Source: Trema orientale (lineage: Eukaryota; Streptophyta; Magnoliopsida; Rosales; Cannabaceae). Taken from it: DNA of 64,000 nucleotides. This document shows, piece by piece, positions 35,142 through 46,089 of the stretch. The position numbers and the translations under genes are program-made. Within the stretch, counting starts at the first letter, position 1. Every line of letters starts with the position of its first letter. The stretch covers positions 143,464 to 207,463 of the forward strand of contig JXTC01000261.1 of the NCBI GenBank assembly GCA_002914845.1, read 5' to 3'. The notes under the pieces are model-generated. The model saw only the letters and a list, made by a program, of their open reading frames with translations, ran no database searches and was not told the DNA's origin.

Positions 35142-37375
35142 TATTGAGAAATTATGATTTCAATCTTACTCACTTTTATTTTGAAGATAACAAACATTTG
35201 ATTTAGTACTAAGGTTTTAATTTGAGTGTGTAGTGAAATGGCTTTAAAAGTTCTTACTCAAGTTGATCAAGGAATCAAGCCTGAAGATGAATGCATATTG
35301 AACTTACTAGAATCAAGCTTGAAGATGGACAATCAAGATACGAGACCATGCTTAGATAGGGTATATTTCATATTTAGTTTTATATTTGATTTAGTTCATT
35401 GCACATAAATTCTCTTTACATTAACTTATAATTTCAAAAGAATTTTTAAACTATCTTAAGGTTAAAATGATTATTTTTAAATACTTTCATTTTAACCAGC
35501 ACAGGTCACGTTTGTCCAATACCATATTAGTTAAAACGTGACATGTGTTAGCCAAATTACGTACGATACCAGTCTCCTCAAAGAGACTACATCTGTGGCT
35601 ATAATAATATTACTTATATAATAAAATCTTCTAGTCCCGACTAAGTTAATATGTTAAATTAATAGCCTCGCTAAATTCATATTTTTTTTTCAAATCTTTT
35701 AGGGTCCAATGCAAATATAAATTAATAATGAGAAATTTGGTTAAATATGCATGATAACCTCTCAAATTTGAGGCATATGCTCTCAGAAAAAAAAAAGACC
35801 TCTAGAAAATATGCTTATTGAAGAAAATATCCTTAAAAATACGCGTAGATTTGAGAAATCTCTTCTCTTCTCATCTCATAAATTTGTTCAAATCCTCAAA
35901 ACCCTTTTTGAATAAAACCAAGTTTAAAAGTCAAAGGTATAGTTTAAAATAGTTTATTACCAAGTTTTGAGATGTTATGAGATAATATACGTATTAAAAA
36001 AAAGTAACTTTTGGGTCATTTTTTGCAAGTTTAACAAAAAATGGCGATAATTGTCGAAAGTTTTCAATGATTTTCGATAGAGATTTTGATAAAAGTGGTA
36101 TTCTGATAAATTTCACTGAAACTGGTATTTTCGATAATTTTCGATGTAATTTCAATAGAACAGGTATTTTTGATGAAAGAATTTTTAAACTATCTTAAGG
36201 TTAAAATGATTATTTTATTTTAGAAATTTTAAAATAAATATCATTTTTAATCTAGCTAAAATATCCTTCAAAAGTTCTTTTTTAATATTAAAATTATTTA
36301 TAAAAAAAAAGTTTTAAAAACGACCAGAGTTTGGATCAAAGAAACCATTTACTAGTTTCTGACCCACCCTGTTCAACCAAAACAACGGCCAAAAATGACT
36401 GTTAGAGCTGAACTGGCGTGTCAGATTCCAACGGCTAGTTTTTTGGTCGACCAAAATTATTTCTGGTCGACCAAAATTTTGGCAGCAAGTTACCAATAGT
36501 TGAAAATGGCTAGTTTTTGAAGATAGTTTTAAATAGAGCTAAGTTTGACGACTTAGAACAAGATAATATGAACCTACATTGATACCCAATCAGTTTCTAA
36601 GTGCAAAAGCTCTCTTTTACTCAACTTTAACTTTCAAATCATATTGAGCCAATCTTAGAACATCCATTGTGCATTGTTCTCAAATCTCCTAAACTAAAAT
36701 TGTATTTATTATTTTGTGAAGAGAGTTCTTGAGTGTGTTCACTCCTGTTTATTATAAAATCATTTGAATTGAGATGAGGTTGGCACCAAAGTCATAAACA
36801 ACCTGTGCATAAGTAAGGTTATCACTGGAGTCTAAACAACCTGAGTGTAGGTAAGGTTATCACTGGAGTCTAATCAACTCGAGTGTACACCCGTAAATTG
36901 GTGAAGTTGGCACCATTGTCATAACCCGGTATAGGTGAGATTGGCACCAGAGTCTAAACAATCCGAGGTTAGGCGTAATAGAGTCAGAGTCAAAACTACT
37001 GTCAAAGTTGGGTGAGCCTAAGAAGAATTCACTCCATTTGAAAAAAGGTCGTTCAAGCCCACAATCTTAATCCGATAGTGGAAAGCTCAAAGCAAGTTAT
37101 CGAGGGCCTGGGACATAGGCAAATCATCATGTTTGTCGAACTTCATAAAAACCGAGTTTGCATTTTCTCTATCCCTACACTCTTTACTTTATTGTAAACA
37201 ATTTGATTGAGTATTTAATATATAGTGTGCTTAATTTACTTGGTTTTATCGCTATATATTTGGTATTATTATTTGTTTAGCTTCAAAGTCCAAAAATAAT
37301 GGTCTGTGGTTTTATATATTAAAAGATTTTAAGACCCAATTCACCCTCTCTTAGGTTGTCAATCTTGGGCTAACA
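35142..37375 (+). mobile_element. Copia (SIRE-like) solo LTR nested in gypsy remnant
   Basis: The segment runs from TATTGAGAAATTATG (a TG-to-TA change at the end is likely) to TCTTGGGCTAACA. It is flanked by TGTAC (35137-35141) and CGTAC (37376-37380), a 4-of-5 target duplication. Early GAAGATAACAAAC and terminal CCCAATTCACCCTCTC are typical of large SIRE/Maximus-type LTRs, and 2.2 kb fits that group. It contains tandem segments with GGTTATCACTGGAGTCTAA (36800-36970). No internal retroelement region accompanies it. Confidence 0.6.
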
Positions 37376-37380
37376 CGTAC

Positions 37381-38700
37381 ACCAGGGCCCATAAAGATAA
37401 AAGATTTCATAATGAAGTATAATAGGAATTTCATAAAATATTGTTTACTTATGTATGAAATATTTTGTGAGAATTACATTGTACTTGCTGAGCAAAAACT
37501 CACGCTGTGTGAGTATCGATACTGTAGGTACCAAAGGTAAGAGACCTTTGACTTGATTAATGGGTTAGCTGGAATCGAGGTGAGGGTGAATATTAGGAAT
37601 GGGTTCGGGGATACCACCATGATATTTATTCCGCATATATTTTTAGTAATGAGATATTTTATTTATATAGATATAGTGGAGTCTAGTAAGTACGCTACTA
37701 ATATATAACTATAGCTGAGTACTTAATTATCTATGTATGACTACTGTAGGTGGGCCTTGCCCCAATCCAAGATTAATTAAGTTGAACTGTAATATATTTT
37801 ATTGAATGTGCCTCTAAGTAATTTTAATGCCCAACAATAATTGAATTAAAAGAATGTCTTTCAATGATTAAGGATTTAGAATAAAAATTTCAAAAATGGC
37901 ACATTTTTTATACATTTACAACCCACAAACTTAACTAGACTAGAGTGCTTAGTTATTTTCAAAATGCTTTTTTAATTTTAAAACTTGTCATACTGCGTAA
38001 GTGGATAACTGTAGATGTCAAGCCCTTTAATAAGGAAATATGAATGTTTTTTTTTTTTTTTCCTTTTAAGTCGCAAATTTTCATATTCCAAGTTTCTTTT
38101 TAAAATAAGCATATAACGAACTTAAGTAGTTAATGATCCAGAAAGTTAGATCGTCACAAGGAATGACAATATTTCGGTTGCATCAATTACCAAGGGAATC
38201 TATAGAATCATGCGAAGATTTAACCAAAAAGTTTGCCTAGTAACTTCTAGGTGAATGTTAGGATATCCAAAAGCCAGAAGAACTCTCAACTATCAGACGA
38301 GGAAGGATAGAGTCATTAAAGAAAGTTAATTAACAGGTTTAATGTGGAATACTTCAAGCAATATTTTCATTGCACTATTATTATATTATTAAGCAAGTTA
38401 GAGCTTTTAAGGTTGGTTTTTGTGGACTTTGCTTTATAAAACCCCTCCAAGAGTTTGTATGTGGACATGCCAGGGTTGCTTCGATCTTTAGTAAAGATTC
38501 TTTACACTATTCTTAAGGTCTTGAGAGTTCTACTGAAATATTTGTATCTTTTGAGCTGGTCAGCTATTATTTAAAAGTAAACATGAAAACGACGACACTC
38601 ACTGTTTACCTTCCACCAATTTCTTTTACCCCATATTTGATGGGCGGTTCCACCAATTTCTTTTGGTCATTGCATCAAAACAGCTTTAGTTAAAGTGTGA
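37381..38700 (+). other. Probable gypsy LTR continuation and unassigned DNA
   Basis: 37381-37850 reads like LTR sequence (CTGAGCAAAAACTCACGC, GGTACCAAAGGTAAGAG, GTGGGCCTTGCCCC) and would be the right part of the LTR broken by the Copia insertion. From 37850 to 38700 I see nothing assignable. Confidence 0.35.
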
Positions 38701-38709
38701 AAATTTGAT

Positions 38710-38805
38710 AATGCCACACCAGGTCCTTACATGTAAAATTTGGACTCATCATTGCTTAGAACTGATCTATCCAAATTTTACATGTTAGGACCTTGATGTG
38801 GCATT
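38710..38805. mobile_element. Small foldback MITE, about 96 bp
   Basis: AATGCCACACCAGGTCC at the left and GGACCTTGATGTGGCATT at the right form about 35-bp inverted arms (inner ends TTTGGA/TCCAAA) around a 26-bp loop. A target duplication is not clear, so the superfamily is unknown. Confidence 0.6.
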
Positions 38806-39189
38806 ATTAATATGACACTTTTTTCAAGCATGTGATGATAAAAAAGACAAAGCATAAATAATTTAAATTAGAATTTTTATTTAAGGGAATTAAATTTTTT
38901 ATTTTTTTTATCATTTGTTTGAATAACATTAATTTTTCTCTTTTTATAGTTAAACGGTTAAGTACATAGAACAACTTTAGTTTATGTATTAAGTATATTA
39001 ATTTTTACACTAGAGACATTATATTTTACTCTTGTTATATACACTAATATACCAGTATTTTTGTTACAGCATTTTAAAAAAATAGGCATTTAGTTAAAAT
39101 AAGTCAAAATTCACTTATTTTGCTATAAAATTCATTTATTTAATGAAAGATTTGTAATTCTAAAATTGCTCTACATCTTGATCTTTTTT

Positions 39190-39510
39190 TTTTATCGTAC
39201 TTGGAAGGGTGATTAAAGGAGGTTCGACCAAGATTAACAGCCGAAATAGTTGAAATTTTTCGACTATGGTCAAAACAGCCGAGAGCTATGGTGCTAGCAG
39301 GGTGTTGTTGGTGACAACGATAGCAAAAACAATTTAGTGTTTGTTAGAGAAGAAGCTATTTTGGGATTTGTTAGGCATAGAGATATCTAAGTAATTATAA
39401 ATATGTAACATAATAGTGAGGGTTAGTTTTGATAACATTTATATGAATGGATCCATTTATCACTACCAGGGCACAAATAGAGCCTTAGGTGTACATACCC
39501 CTTAATTTGG
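39190..39510. repeat. Dispersed repeat, copy 2 (relative at 3.7-4.2 kb)
   Basis: Shares ordered landmarks with 3720-4240, including GTTGAAATTTTTCGACTATGG, GGGTGTTGTTGGTGACA and ATCTAAGTAATTATA. It ends just before the 3' end of the PP2-A1-type gene. Confidence 0.5.
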
Positions 39511-39687
39511 TGATCAATTATGTTATTTTGTTTATGTATGTGTTTTTGTATTTGTACGTGTGCTTTTTTGATGAACAGAGTTGAGGAGGAAGATTGCGTT
39601 TATACCGAGACTGGAATACGAAGTTGTTTTCCATTATTTTGTTTCTGATTCTGATATTATTTAGCACGTATGCGTACAGAAAAGAAG

Positions 39688-41209
39688 TCAGTATATAATC
39701 CTTGGCTGTATTGCAACACCCTTGATGACCAGCCCTTTCTTCCACTTTCCACCATGATACTCGTACATGGAGAATTGGATTTCCCCAAGTTTTTCAGGTG
39801 ATGTTCTAAACTTGCCTGCTACGATCTCCACCCATTGGTTCATCGGCTGTTGCGACATATTTATGTTGCGTTCTTGCTTGCTTCCATCCGGGAGACAGAG
39901 CGCAACGTTCACTGGAGCAGTGTCCCATCCATAAGCAGGATGCTTCACCATTACCACAAACGCTACTTCATACAAAGTTCCAGGTGATAGCTTTGTTGTA
40001 TCAAATTTTCCATGCACCTCTAGCCAGCATACGTTCATAAGTTCAGCCACCTCAATGACCTCATCGCTGCATCAATAGTACTCAAGGTAAGGAAACATCA
40101 ACCCCCCTTTTTTTTTTTGGGGTTAAATATTAGCAGATTTTCTGACCGTTAAATGATTAGATTGGATCATAAGCTTTTGTCATCTTAATTGTATTCTTCC
40201 CAATCTTATCAAACTCCTGCACCTCTAGCTGACCTACATACACCCTGATAAACTCTTTACCTGCTAGGTTTTACTTTTTTGAGCCTCTATGATCTAGTGT
40301 TGGAGTCTTACAGGAAAAAGGCTGGTCCAACTCATTGGTGAGCTGTTGAAAAAGCTTTCTCCCTTGTTAGTGATATCGAGAACTTGGTCTATTTTTTCTT
40401 TTTTTCTTAGTGTTGAAATGATTTTAATATTTTCCCTATTCGATTCAGAAGCTGTGGTGGAGTCTATGCTGATCGATGCGGTGATCGTAATGTTCTAGAA
40501 GATATTGATGCTCTTAAATATCAAGCTTAAATCACTAAATCACTTGAAGCATACAATTGGAACATGCACATACCTTTTTTCTTTATGCTGGGGCCACCTC
40601 CAGTAACGGTTATCTTCAGCCCAAGTAATTGAGAGATCTCTTGCATACAACATAAAGCAGTTGTTGGCCATCCTGTCAATCCAGTACTTCTGTCATAGTA
40701 AAAGTAACATTGATCGTAAGAGAAAATAATAAATTAGACAATGAAACTTATCATCTACCACTTTATACGTCGTAAAAACAGCATATAAAACTTGAGCAAG
40801 ACAGATTTTCAAGTAGAATCATAGATCCGATCATCAAAAGAGAAAAAACGAAAAATTATTGAAACCATTCATAATTTCTTACGAAACTTGCCTTTCTCTT
40901 TTGGTTTAAAAATATCCCATCTTGGAGCTTTGTTAGAAGCTTGTCGAGGGAGGAGTAATCTACAGTGCCGTCCGCATCTTTGGTAATTTCTTCCAGTCTG
41001 TGTATGCCTCTGAGTGCTTTCTCAGCTTCCTTCGCCTTGTTATTGCCGTTCGGCTTTGCTTCTGATGCGTTGTCAGTAGCCTTGGCTTTGATTTCAGAAG
41101 GCTTTGCTTCTATCAGGCTTTGTGAGTTGCTGCTAGTCTGTTCAACACTTGGTTGTGACTGAGAAGCCTCCTCTTGTGACAACCCTGCCCCCATCTTTTG
41201 CATAAACAT
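39688..41209 (-). CDS. PP2-A1: PP2-A1-type phloem protein 2 lectin
   Basis: Three exons on the minus strand: 41209-40892, 40689-40574, 40066-39688. The product is about 270 aa. PP2 proteins are carbohydrate-binding (GlcNAc oligomer) lectins made in companion cells and moved into sieve elements. Residues 1-106 are a hydrophilic Ser/Gln/Glu/Lys-rich extension, as in Arabidopsis PP2-A1. The PP2/Nictaba domain fills the rest: FMLYARDLSITW, NRYWRW, CWLEVHGKFDT, PAYGWD, GEIQFSMYEYHGG and WKKGLVIKGVAIQP. The first junction is ambiguous: AAAG followed by GCAAGT gives a GC-AG intron and best matches the family; a GT donor 9 bases further (exon end 40883) adds three residues and keeps frame. The start at 41209 is also uncertain because a TATAAAG sequence lies only 16 nt upstream; in-frame ATGs follow at 41203 and 41194. 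A broken paralogue is at 32968-33275. Confidence 0.88.
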
Positions 41210-41224
41210 CTTCAGTGCACCACC

Positions 41225-41231
41225 CTTTATA
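41225..41231 (-). promoter_or_regulatory. TATAAAG sequence just upstream of PP2-A1 start
   Basis: TATAAAG on the minus strand lies 16 nt before the first in-frame ATG. If it is the working TATA box, transcription would begin about 25-30 nt further on, inside the annotated codons. Translation would then start at Met3 (41203), Met6 (41194) or beyond. Otherwise it is a chance match within the leader. Confidence 0.35.
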
Positions 41232-41974
41232 GAGTGGCAAAGGTCAAATTACTTGTCACTCTAGTTTTTTACATCATAAATGAGTCCAAACTTCATATAA
41301 AACCAATTTTTTATACTCTCTCCCCTTTTGTACTTTTTTATTTTGTTTGTGCATTTTAGAGTTCAATTGATGAGTATGTACATTCTTATATTTGGTGATA
41401 TTGTACGAGATTTTGCTTGATTAAAAATACACTTCCCTTCCTTGTATGGGTGTTGCGTTTTTACTCCCGAACGCGAACACATGGAAACTAAGATAATTTG
41501 TTTGTACGAGAAGTGAAGCATTAGAAGCAAGTATAATACCATTATTAAAATTAATCAATTAATTGAAGTGTAATCTTGCGGTATTATAAAGTGAATTCCG
41601 TTTAGTGATTTAATTAGGCAATCTATTATTTGTTATAACAGGACGAGAAAGCTTTTAGCTATGTCTGAGGAGTTTAGTAGACCATTTTTTTTTTTTTTCA
41701 ATTGTTATGATATGAAAGTCAGGACTAAAATTTAAGTCTGTACAATCGAAGGAAAAAGCAGCGACTGCAAATAGAATTTTAGAAATAACCAAGATAAAAG
41801 TTTTCATACCGTTTCTTGAAATTTCAACTCATTTTGTGGTGCGAGTATAAAAATCAAATCTCTTTGGGAATATATTTTGACGGCATAAAGTATAGACAGG
41901 AGAAAAGGAATACATTGACAGAAAAGCATCTTGTATGAATAGATATTTTTTTGTAACTCTTTATATTATTTTAA

Positions 41975-42146
41975 GGGCGCGTCTACAGTAGGGGCGCCCC
42001 TACGTAGAGTCCTGTCTATTCACTGTTGGATGGAAATCTGTATATAAATAGATTCTCCACAGATTCTCGTTATTCCCCACAGATTTTCATCCAACGATAA
42101 TTAAGACATGACCCTACGTAGGGACGCCCCTACCGTAGCCATCTCC
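41975..42146. mobile_element. 172-bp Mutator-like MITE, copy 1
   Basis: Starts GGGCGCGTCTACAGTAGGGG and ends CCCCTACCGTAGCCATCTCC, with inverted ends of about 40 bp around a second internal palindrome (ATAAATAGATTCTCC area). A perfect 9-bp target duplication TTATTTTAA lies at 41966-41974 and 42147-42155. It lies 766 bp upstream of the PP2-A1 start codon. A second copy is at 49870. Confidence 0.92.
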
Positions 42147-42155
42147 TTATTTTAA

Positions 42156-43211
42156 TATAAAAAAAATAGGATAATTTTTTTTTTGAATTTTTAAAATTCA
42201 TTATTCTATTCAAAAATAGCATATATTCCAAGATAACTAGATAAGACATAAACTTCGGATCTTTATTCTTATGCTGGCACAAAAGTCGTGATCAAGGTAA
42301 AAAGCATCTTGTTTCTCCCACAATTTTTTCCCCGTGTCATGAAAGATTTTTTTTGAGTCTAAATAAATGGTTGTCAGTGGTCTCAGGCCTAGTGATTAGT
42401 ATGTAACCACATCCGCTTTCAATATTGAGATTTAGAGTTCAATTTCCACCACCTCCGATGTCAGGAAAAAAAAAAATAGTTGTCATGGTTTGATAAACAA
42501 AATATTTAATGGCGGGTTTACGTTGTTTAGTTTTAAATTTTCTTTTTAATTTTAATGTAGTTAATATTTTGGAATAAAATCTTAATTTGCTGGTACTTAT
42601 TTAAACTTGTCTTATAAAATTAATGCCTATATACATAGGAACATAGTAATAATAATTAAATTCTTTGTATATAAACATAATAATAATAATGATCTTCAAC
42701 ATATAGTAGTTATAAAGTAATGGGATAATGACAAAAATATTCGGACTTTTAACTTTTCTGCAAAAATATCTTAACTGTTAAACTTTAACAAATTAATATA
42801 TTGACTTTTGAAATCATACAATTAATAACCCACTATTTACAATTGCTGCAAATTAATATCTTGACTTTTGAATTCTGCAAATTAATATCTTGACATTTAT
42901 CATTTATACAAATTGACATCTTGGGTTTTTCCTTTTTTTCAAATTTGTACTATGAGCAAGTTTAAATATTTAAATACTATTATATTATCAGATTATAGTT
43001 TATAATTAATTTTTGGGTTAACTACAAAAAAGTACAAATTGGGTGACTTGTACCAATTATTATTTTAAATTATTTGCAATAAAATTTAAATATTTATCAA
43101 TAGGAAGATATCTTCAATTCTGATTCCATATTAAGCAAATAATTTTAAGGTCAATTCATACACTGATGGTAAATATTCGCAGAAATTTTAAATATAGAGA
43201 TATAATCTTGT
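42156..43211. other. Intergenic DNA with a weak SINE-like segment and short repeats
   Basis: At 42375-42470 AGGCCTAGTGATTAG and GAGTTCAATTTCC, spaced like pol III boxes A and B, suggest a very decayed SINE. At 42790-42925 the phrase AATTAATATCTTGACTTTTGA recurs three times with changes. No gene is present. Confidence 0.4.
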
Positions 43212-43298
43212 ATAGAAGGTCTAAGCTTAAAGGATATGTCCCATAGAAGGTCTAAGCTTAAAGGATATGTCCCATTTATTTTAGGACAAGTGGGAGAT
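43212..43298 (+). mobile_element. Copia 3' end: 31-bp tandem repeat and polypurine tract
   Basis: Two exact 31-bp units (43212-43242 and 43243-43273, beginning ATAGAAGGTCTAAGC) precede ACAAGTGGGAGATTG. That is the classic Copia polypurine tract placed immediately before an LTR. The polyprotein upstream is not recognisable. Confidence 0.65.
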
Positions 43299-44440
43299 TG
43301 TTAAGGATGGTGCCTTAAAACATATAGATTGTTTGTAACATTGCTGAAAATAAATAAAATTTACAATTTTCTTATTTGCTTATGTATTTTATGTTTTCTA
43401 ATATTTCATTGTTAGAATGTTAATATTGAAAATTTCCTGATTATTTATAAAACTGTAAAATGTAGTATTCAACTATTGAATCTCAGTTAAATAATCTAAA
43501 TTATCTGTACTAAATAATTAAAATTTGAAATCTTTAATTGGTAAGTTACTAGTACGATTTATTCTCATTGAGAATGTGGTAATCTTATCTGGGTTACTAA
43601 TACAGTACATTAGAATCAAGGCACTTAATATAATGTTGATTATATTGGACTGGATCAGATAAAATTTATTCTCCAATAATCTTTCGTTTCATAGAAGAAT
43701 TAATTTTATTATTAAGATGGTCATATATGAGATAATCTTAATCCTGAGTATTTAACAGATTTCTGTTTGTTAAATTATATGTTTTTGACTTACTCGAAAC
43801 GGTCTTATTTTTCATGCTAATTAAAGTCTTGTATCCTAGAAATATGGTTTAGCATATGGCTGGGAATAATAATATACAGATATGGAATCTATACATTCCA
43901 TTTGGAAGTTGTAATAATAATTCCCTTAAGTAATAATTCGGTACTTAAAAAGTTAAGCGCTAAATTTATAATAAGATTGTGAATTACCTGATCATTAGAG
44001 AATTATCAGAACTTAAGGATGAAGAAACAATTACGGAGGTTAGTGGAATGAACCTATATCTAATATCTAATATTTGTGAATTATTCATGGTGGATTAATT
44101 CATATGAAATGATTATATTAATGGACAGCTTCATAGTTTCTTCGAGTAAATTTCATATGAGTAAATTCCAGGTTTATAGTGGAGTAACTCTAGAATTAAT
44201 AAAGCGAACATAATAATTAAAGAGTTTAATTAATTGTCCAAATTTACTGAAGCTTGAATTATAGGTCTATAGGTCCCTAATTCCAACTGTTAATTACTGC
44301 AGTGAATTACGTATGATTATAGGATATTAAATTGTTTAATTTATCACATCACCCATGGCGTTATCGTGCGCCAACAGTAACTAGTGCCGTGGGACACATG
44401 GTCCCGACACCCATGGCGTTGTCGTACACCTACGGTAGGT
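43299..44440 (+). mobile_element. Copia LTR (right end uncertain)
   Basis: An LTR beginning TGTTAAGGATGG should start at 43299, right after the polypurine tract. AT-rich LTR-like sequence continues for roughly 1 kb. Near 44345-44437 CACCCATGGCGTT occurs twice, around a near-palindrome GGGACACATGGTCCC. I cannot fix the CA end or a target duplication. Confidence 0.45.
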
Positions 44441-44449
44441 TTTCTTATA

Positions 44450-45620
44450 ATTTTTAGGTCTTTATTCTTAATTTTATGTTTTGTAGGTGTTTTGGAGGCA
44501 TTGGATTGAATCTAAGCTAAAACGAGGACGAGAAGGTGAGAAACGGGAGAACAACACAAAATAGAGCTAGCATCGTGGCACTGGACATCTAGCGCTATGC
44601 CGCCAGCTCTCTGGAACTCCAGCATATACTTTGTGCATGTTCTGACACTGCAACGTACACTAACCATCTGGCACTGCAAGGCCAGAGAAAAAGGATAACT
44701 TCCTTTTTCGGCCTTTTTGACGAGCCTAACTTTAGGAAATATGTTATCATACTTGACTTTGTTGAGCTTTAGAGAACACTTACATACATTAGATGAGTTG
44801 TGACATCTCATGAACTCTAAGCCCATTTAAGTGTTGTTTGTAGTAAAATTCTAGGTTAGATGTCATTGAAGAGATGATTTAGGTATTCTTTGAACATTTA
44901 AACCTCTGAAATCTTTGGACTCAATTTACCTTTAGTATCTCCATTTGAGCTTTTTAAACCTATTCCTTTCACTACCCACATTTGTATCTAAGACATTTGA
45001 TGATTCTTCTTTCTTGCTACCTAGGCATGATTGTATTATTGCATAAAATAGAAATTGAGGGTGCGAGGATGGGTATTCATTGTTTGACCTTGGTTCTTTG
45101 TTTTCTCCTTTCGTACTTTTTTTGTTATTCAAAAAAAAAAAAAACCCATTATCCAATTATGCAAAATTAAGTAAGTTGGGGTATTAAAAAAAATGATGAA
45201 TGAAAATGATGAAAAGGAAAAAAATGTTGAGAAAAATAGAAAAGAAAAGAAAAAGTAGTGATCTTTCACTTTTTTTATTGTTTTTATTTTTTATGTTTTG
45301 TTGTTTTATGGGTTGTGAAAATATAGTTGAATAAAAGTTGGGGTAAAAAGAAAAAAATCGGGAGCTAGAGTGGTGATAATTGTATTCATGCATGGTTCAT
45401 TAGTGCTTAACATGCCTAGGTTGAAGTAAGCCGAAAAAATCCTTCTCATCTACCCTTCACTCTGGCCTAACATTAGAAGCTTAGAAAGATCTTTTGATCT
45501 TTGTGACATCTTGACCTATACATTAGTGGAAAACAACACAAAGAATAGGCCTGTGGAAGTTCCAAATTGCATCATTTAGAGAATGTTCAAAGCTTGTCTA
45601 AATTGCATCGTTAAAACTGC
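44450..45620 (+). mobile_element. Gypsy fragment related to the 56-62 kb element
   Basis: Segments 44805-44965 and 45425-45590 match, in reverse complement and in order, 58680-58810 and 58050-58200 inside the gypsy element. Examples are CATCTCATGAACTCTA and AAGTTCCAAATTGCATCA. It is a diverged, truncated relative on the opposite strand. The minus-strand open frame at 44512-44826 within it is not a credible protein. Confidence 0.6.
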
Positions 45621-46089
45621 TTGTGTTCTTGTTTTTTTTTATGCTTTTGTTAATTGAATTAACTGGACACTAATTATATTCGGTAAATACCAAAAACAGA
45701 TCTATCAATACATAATATAGTAGCATAATAACTGAATTCATATAAACGTACACAAGATATTAGACCCCATATCTGTATGCGTTAATCGTTATATAGATGA
45801 TCAAAAGATGAACACTGAATTATTTAGCGTGTACGATTAAACACATGCTAGCTAAAACACTGGTAGGAGAATTCTTATACATCATATACTGTACATACTG
45901 TTGATTATCAAGCTCCGGCAATAACAATGTCCACTCTTATTACTTAGGTATTGTAGATAATTGCTTATTACAATGCACACACAATAACAAACACACATTC
46001 AATAACATAAAATATAATAAGTAATATATGAAAGGAATTAACCAAGTTCAATTTCCCTTTCGTCTTAATCAACTACTTGACCAGTTATT

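Noticed and set aside
40965..41162. Plus-strand frame opposite PP2-A1 exon 1
   Set aside because: It is an antisense shadow of the Ser/Glu/Lys-rich exon and resembles no protein.
44512..44826. 104-codon minus-strand frame
   Set aside because: It lies in gypsy-related repeat DNA, has no recognisable domain and begins and ends without gene context.
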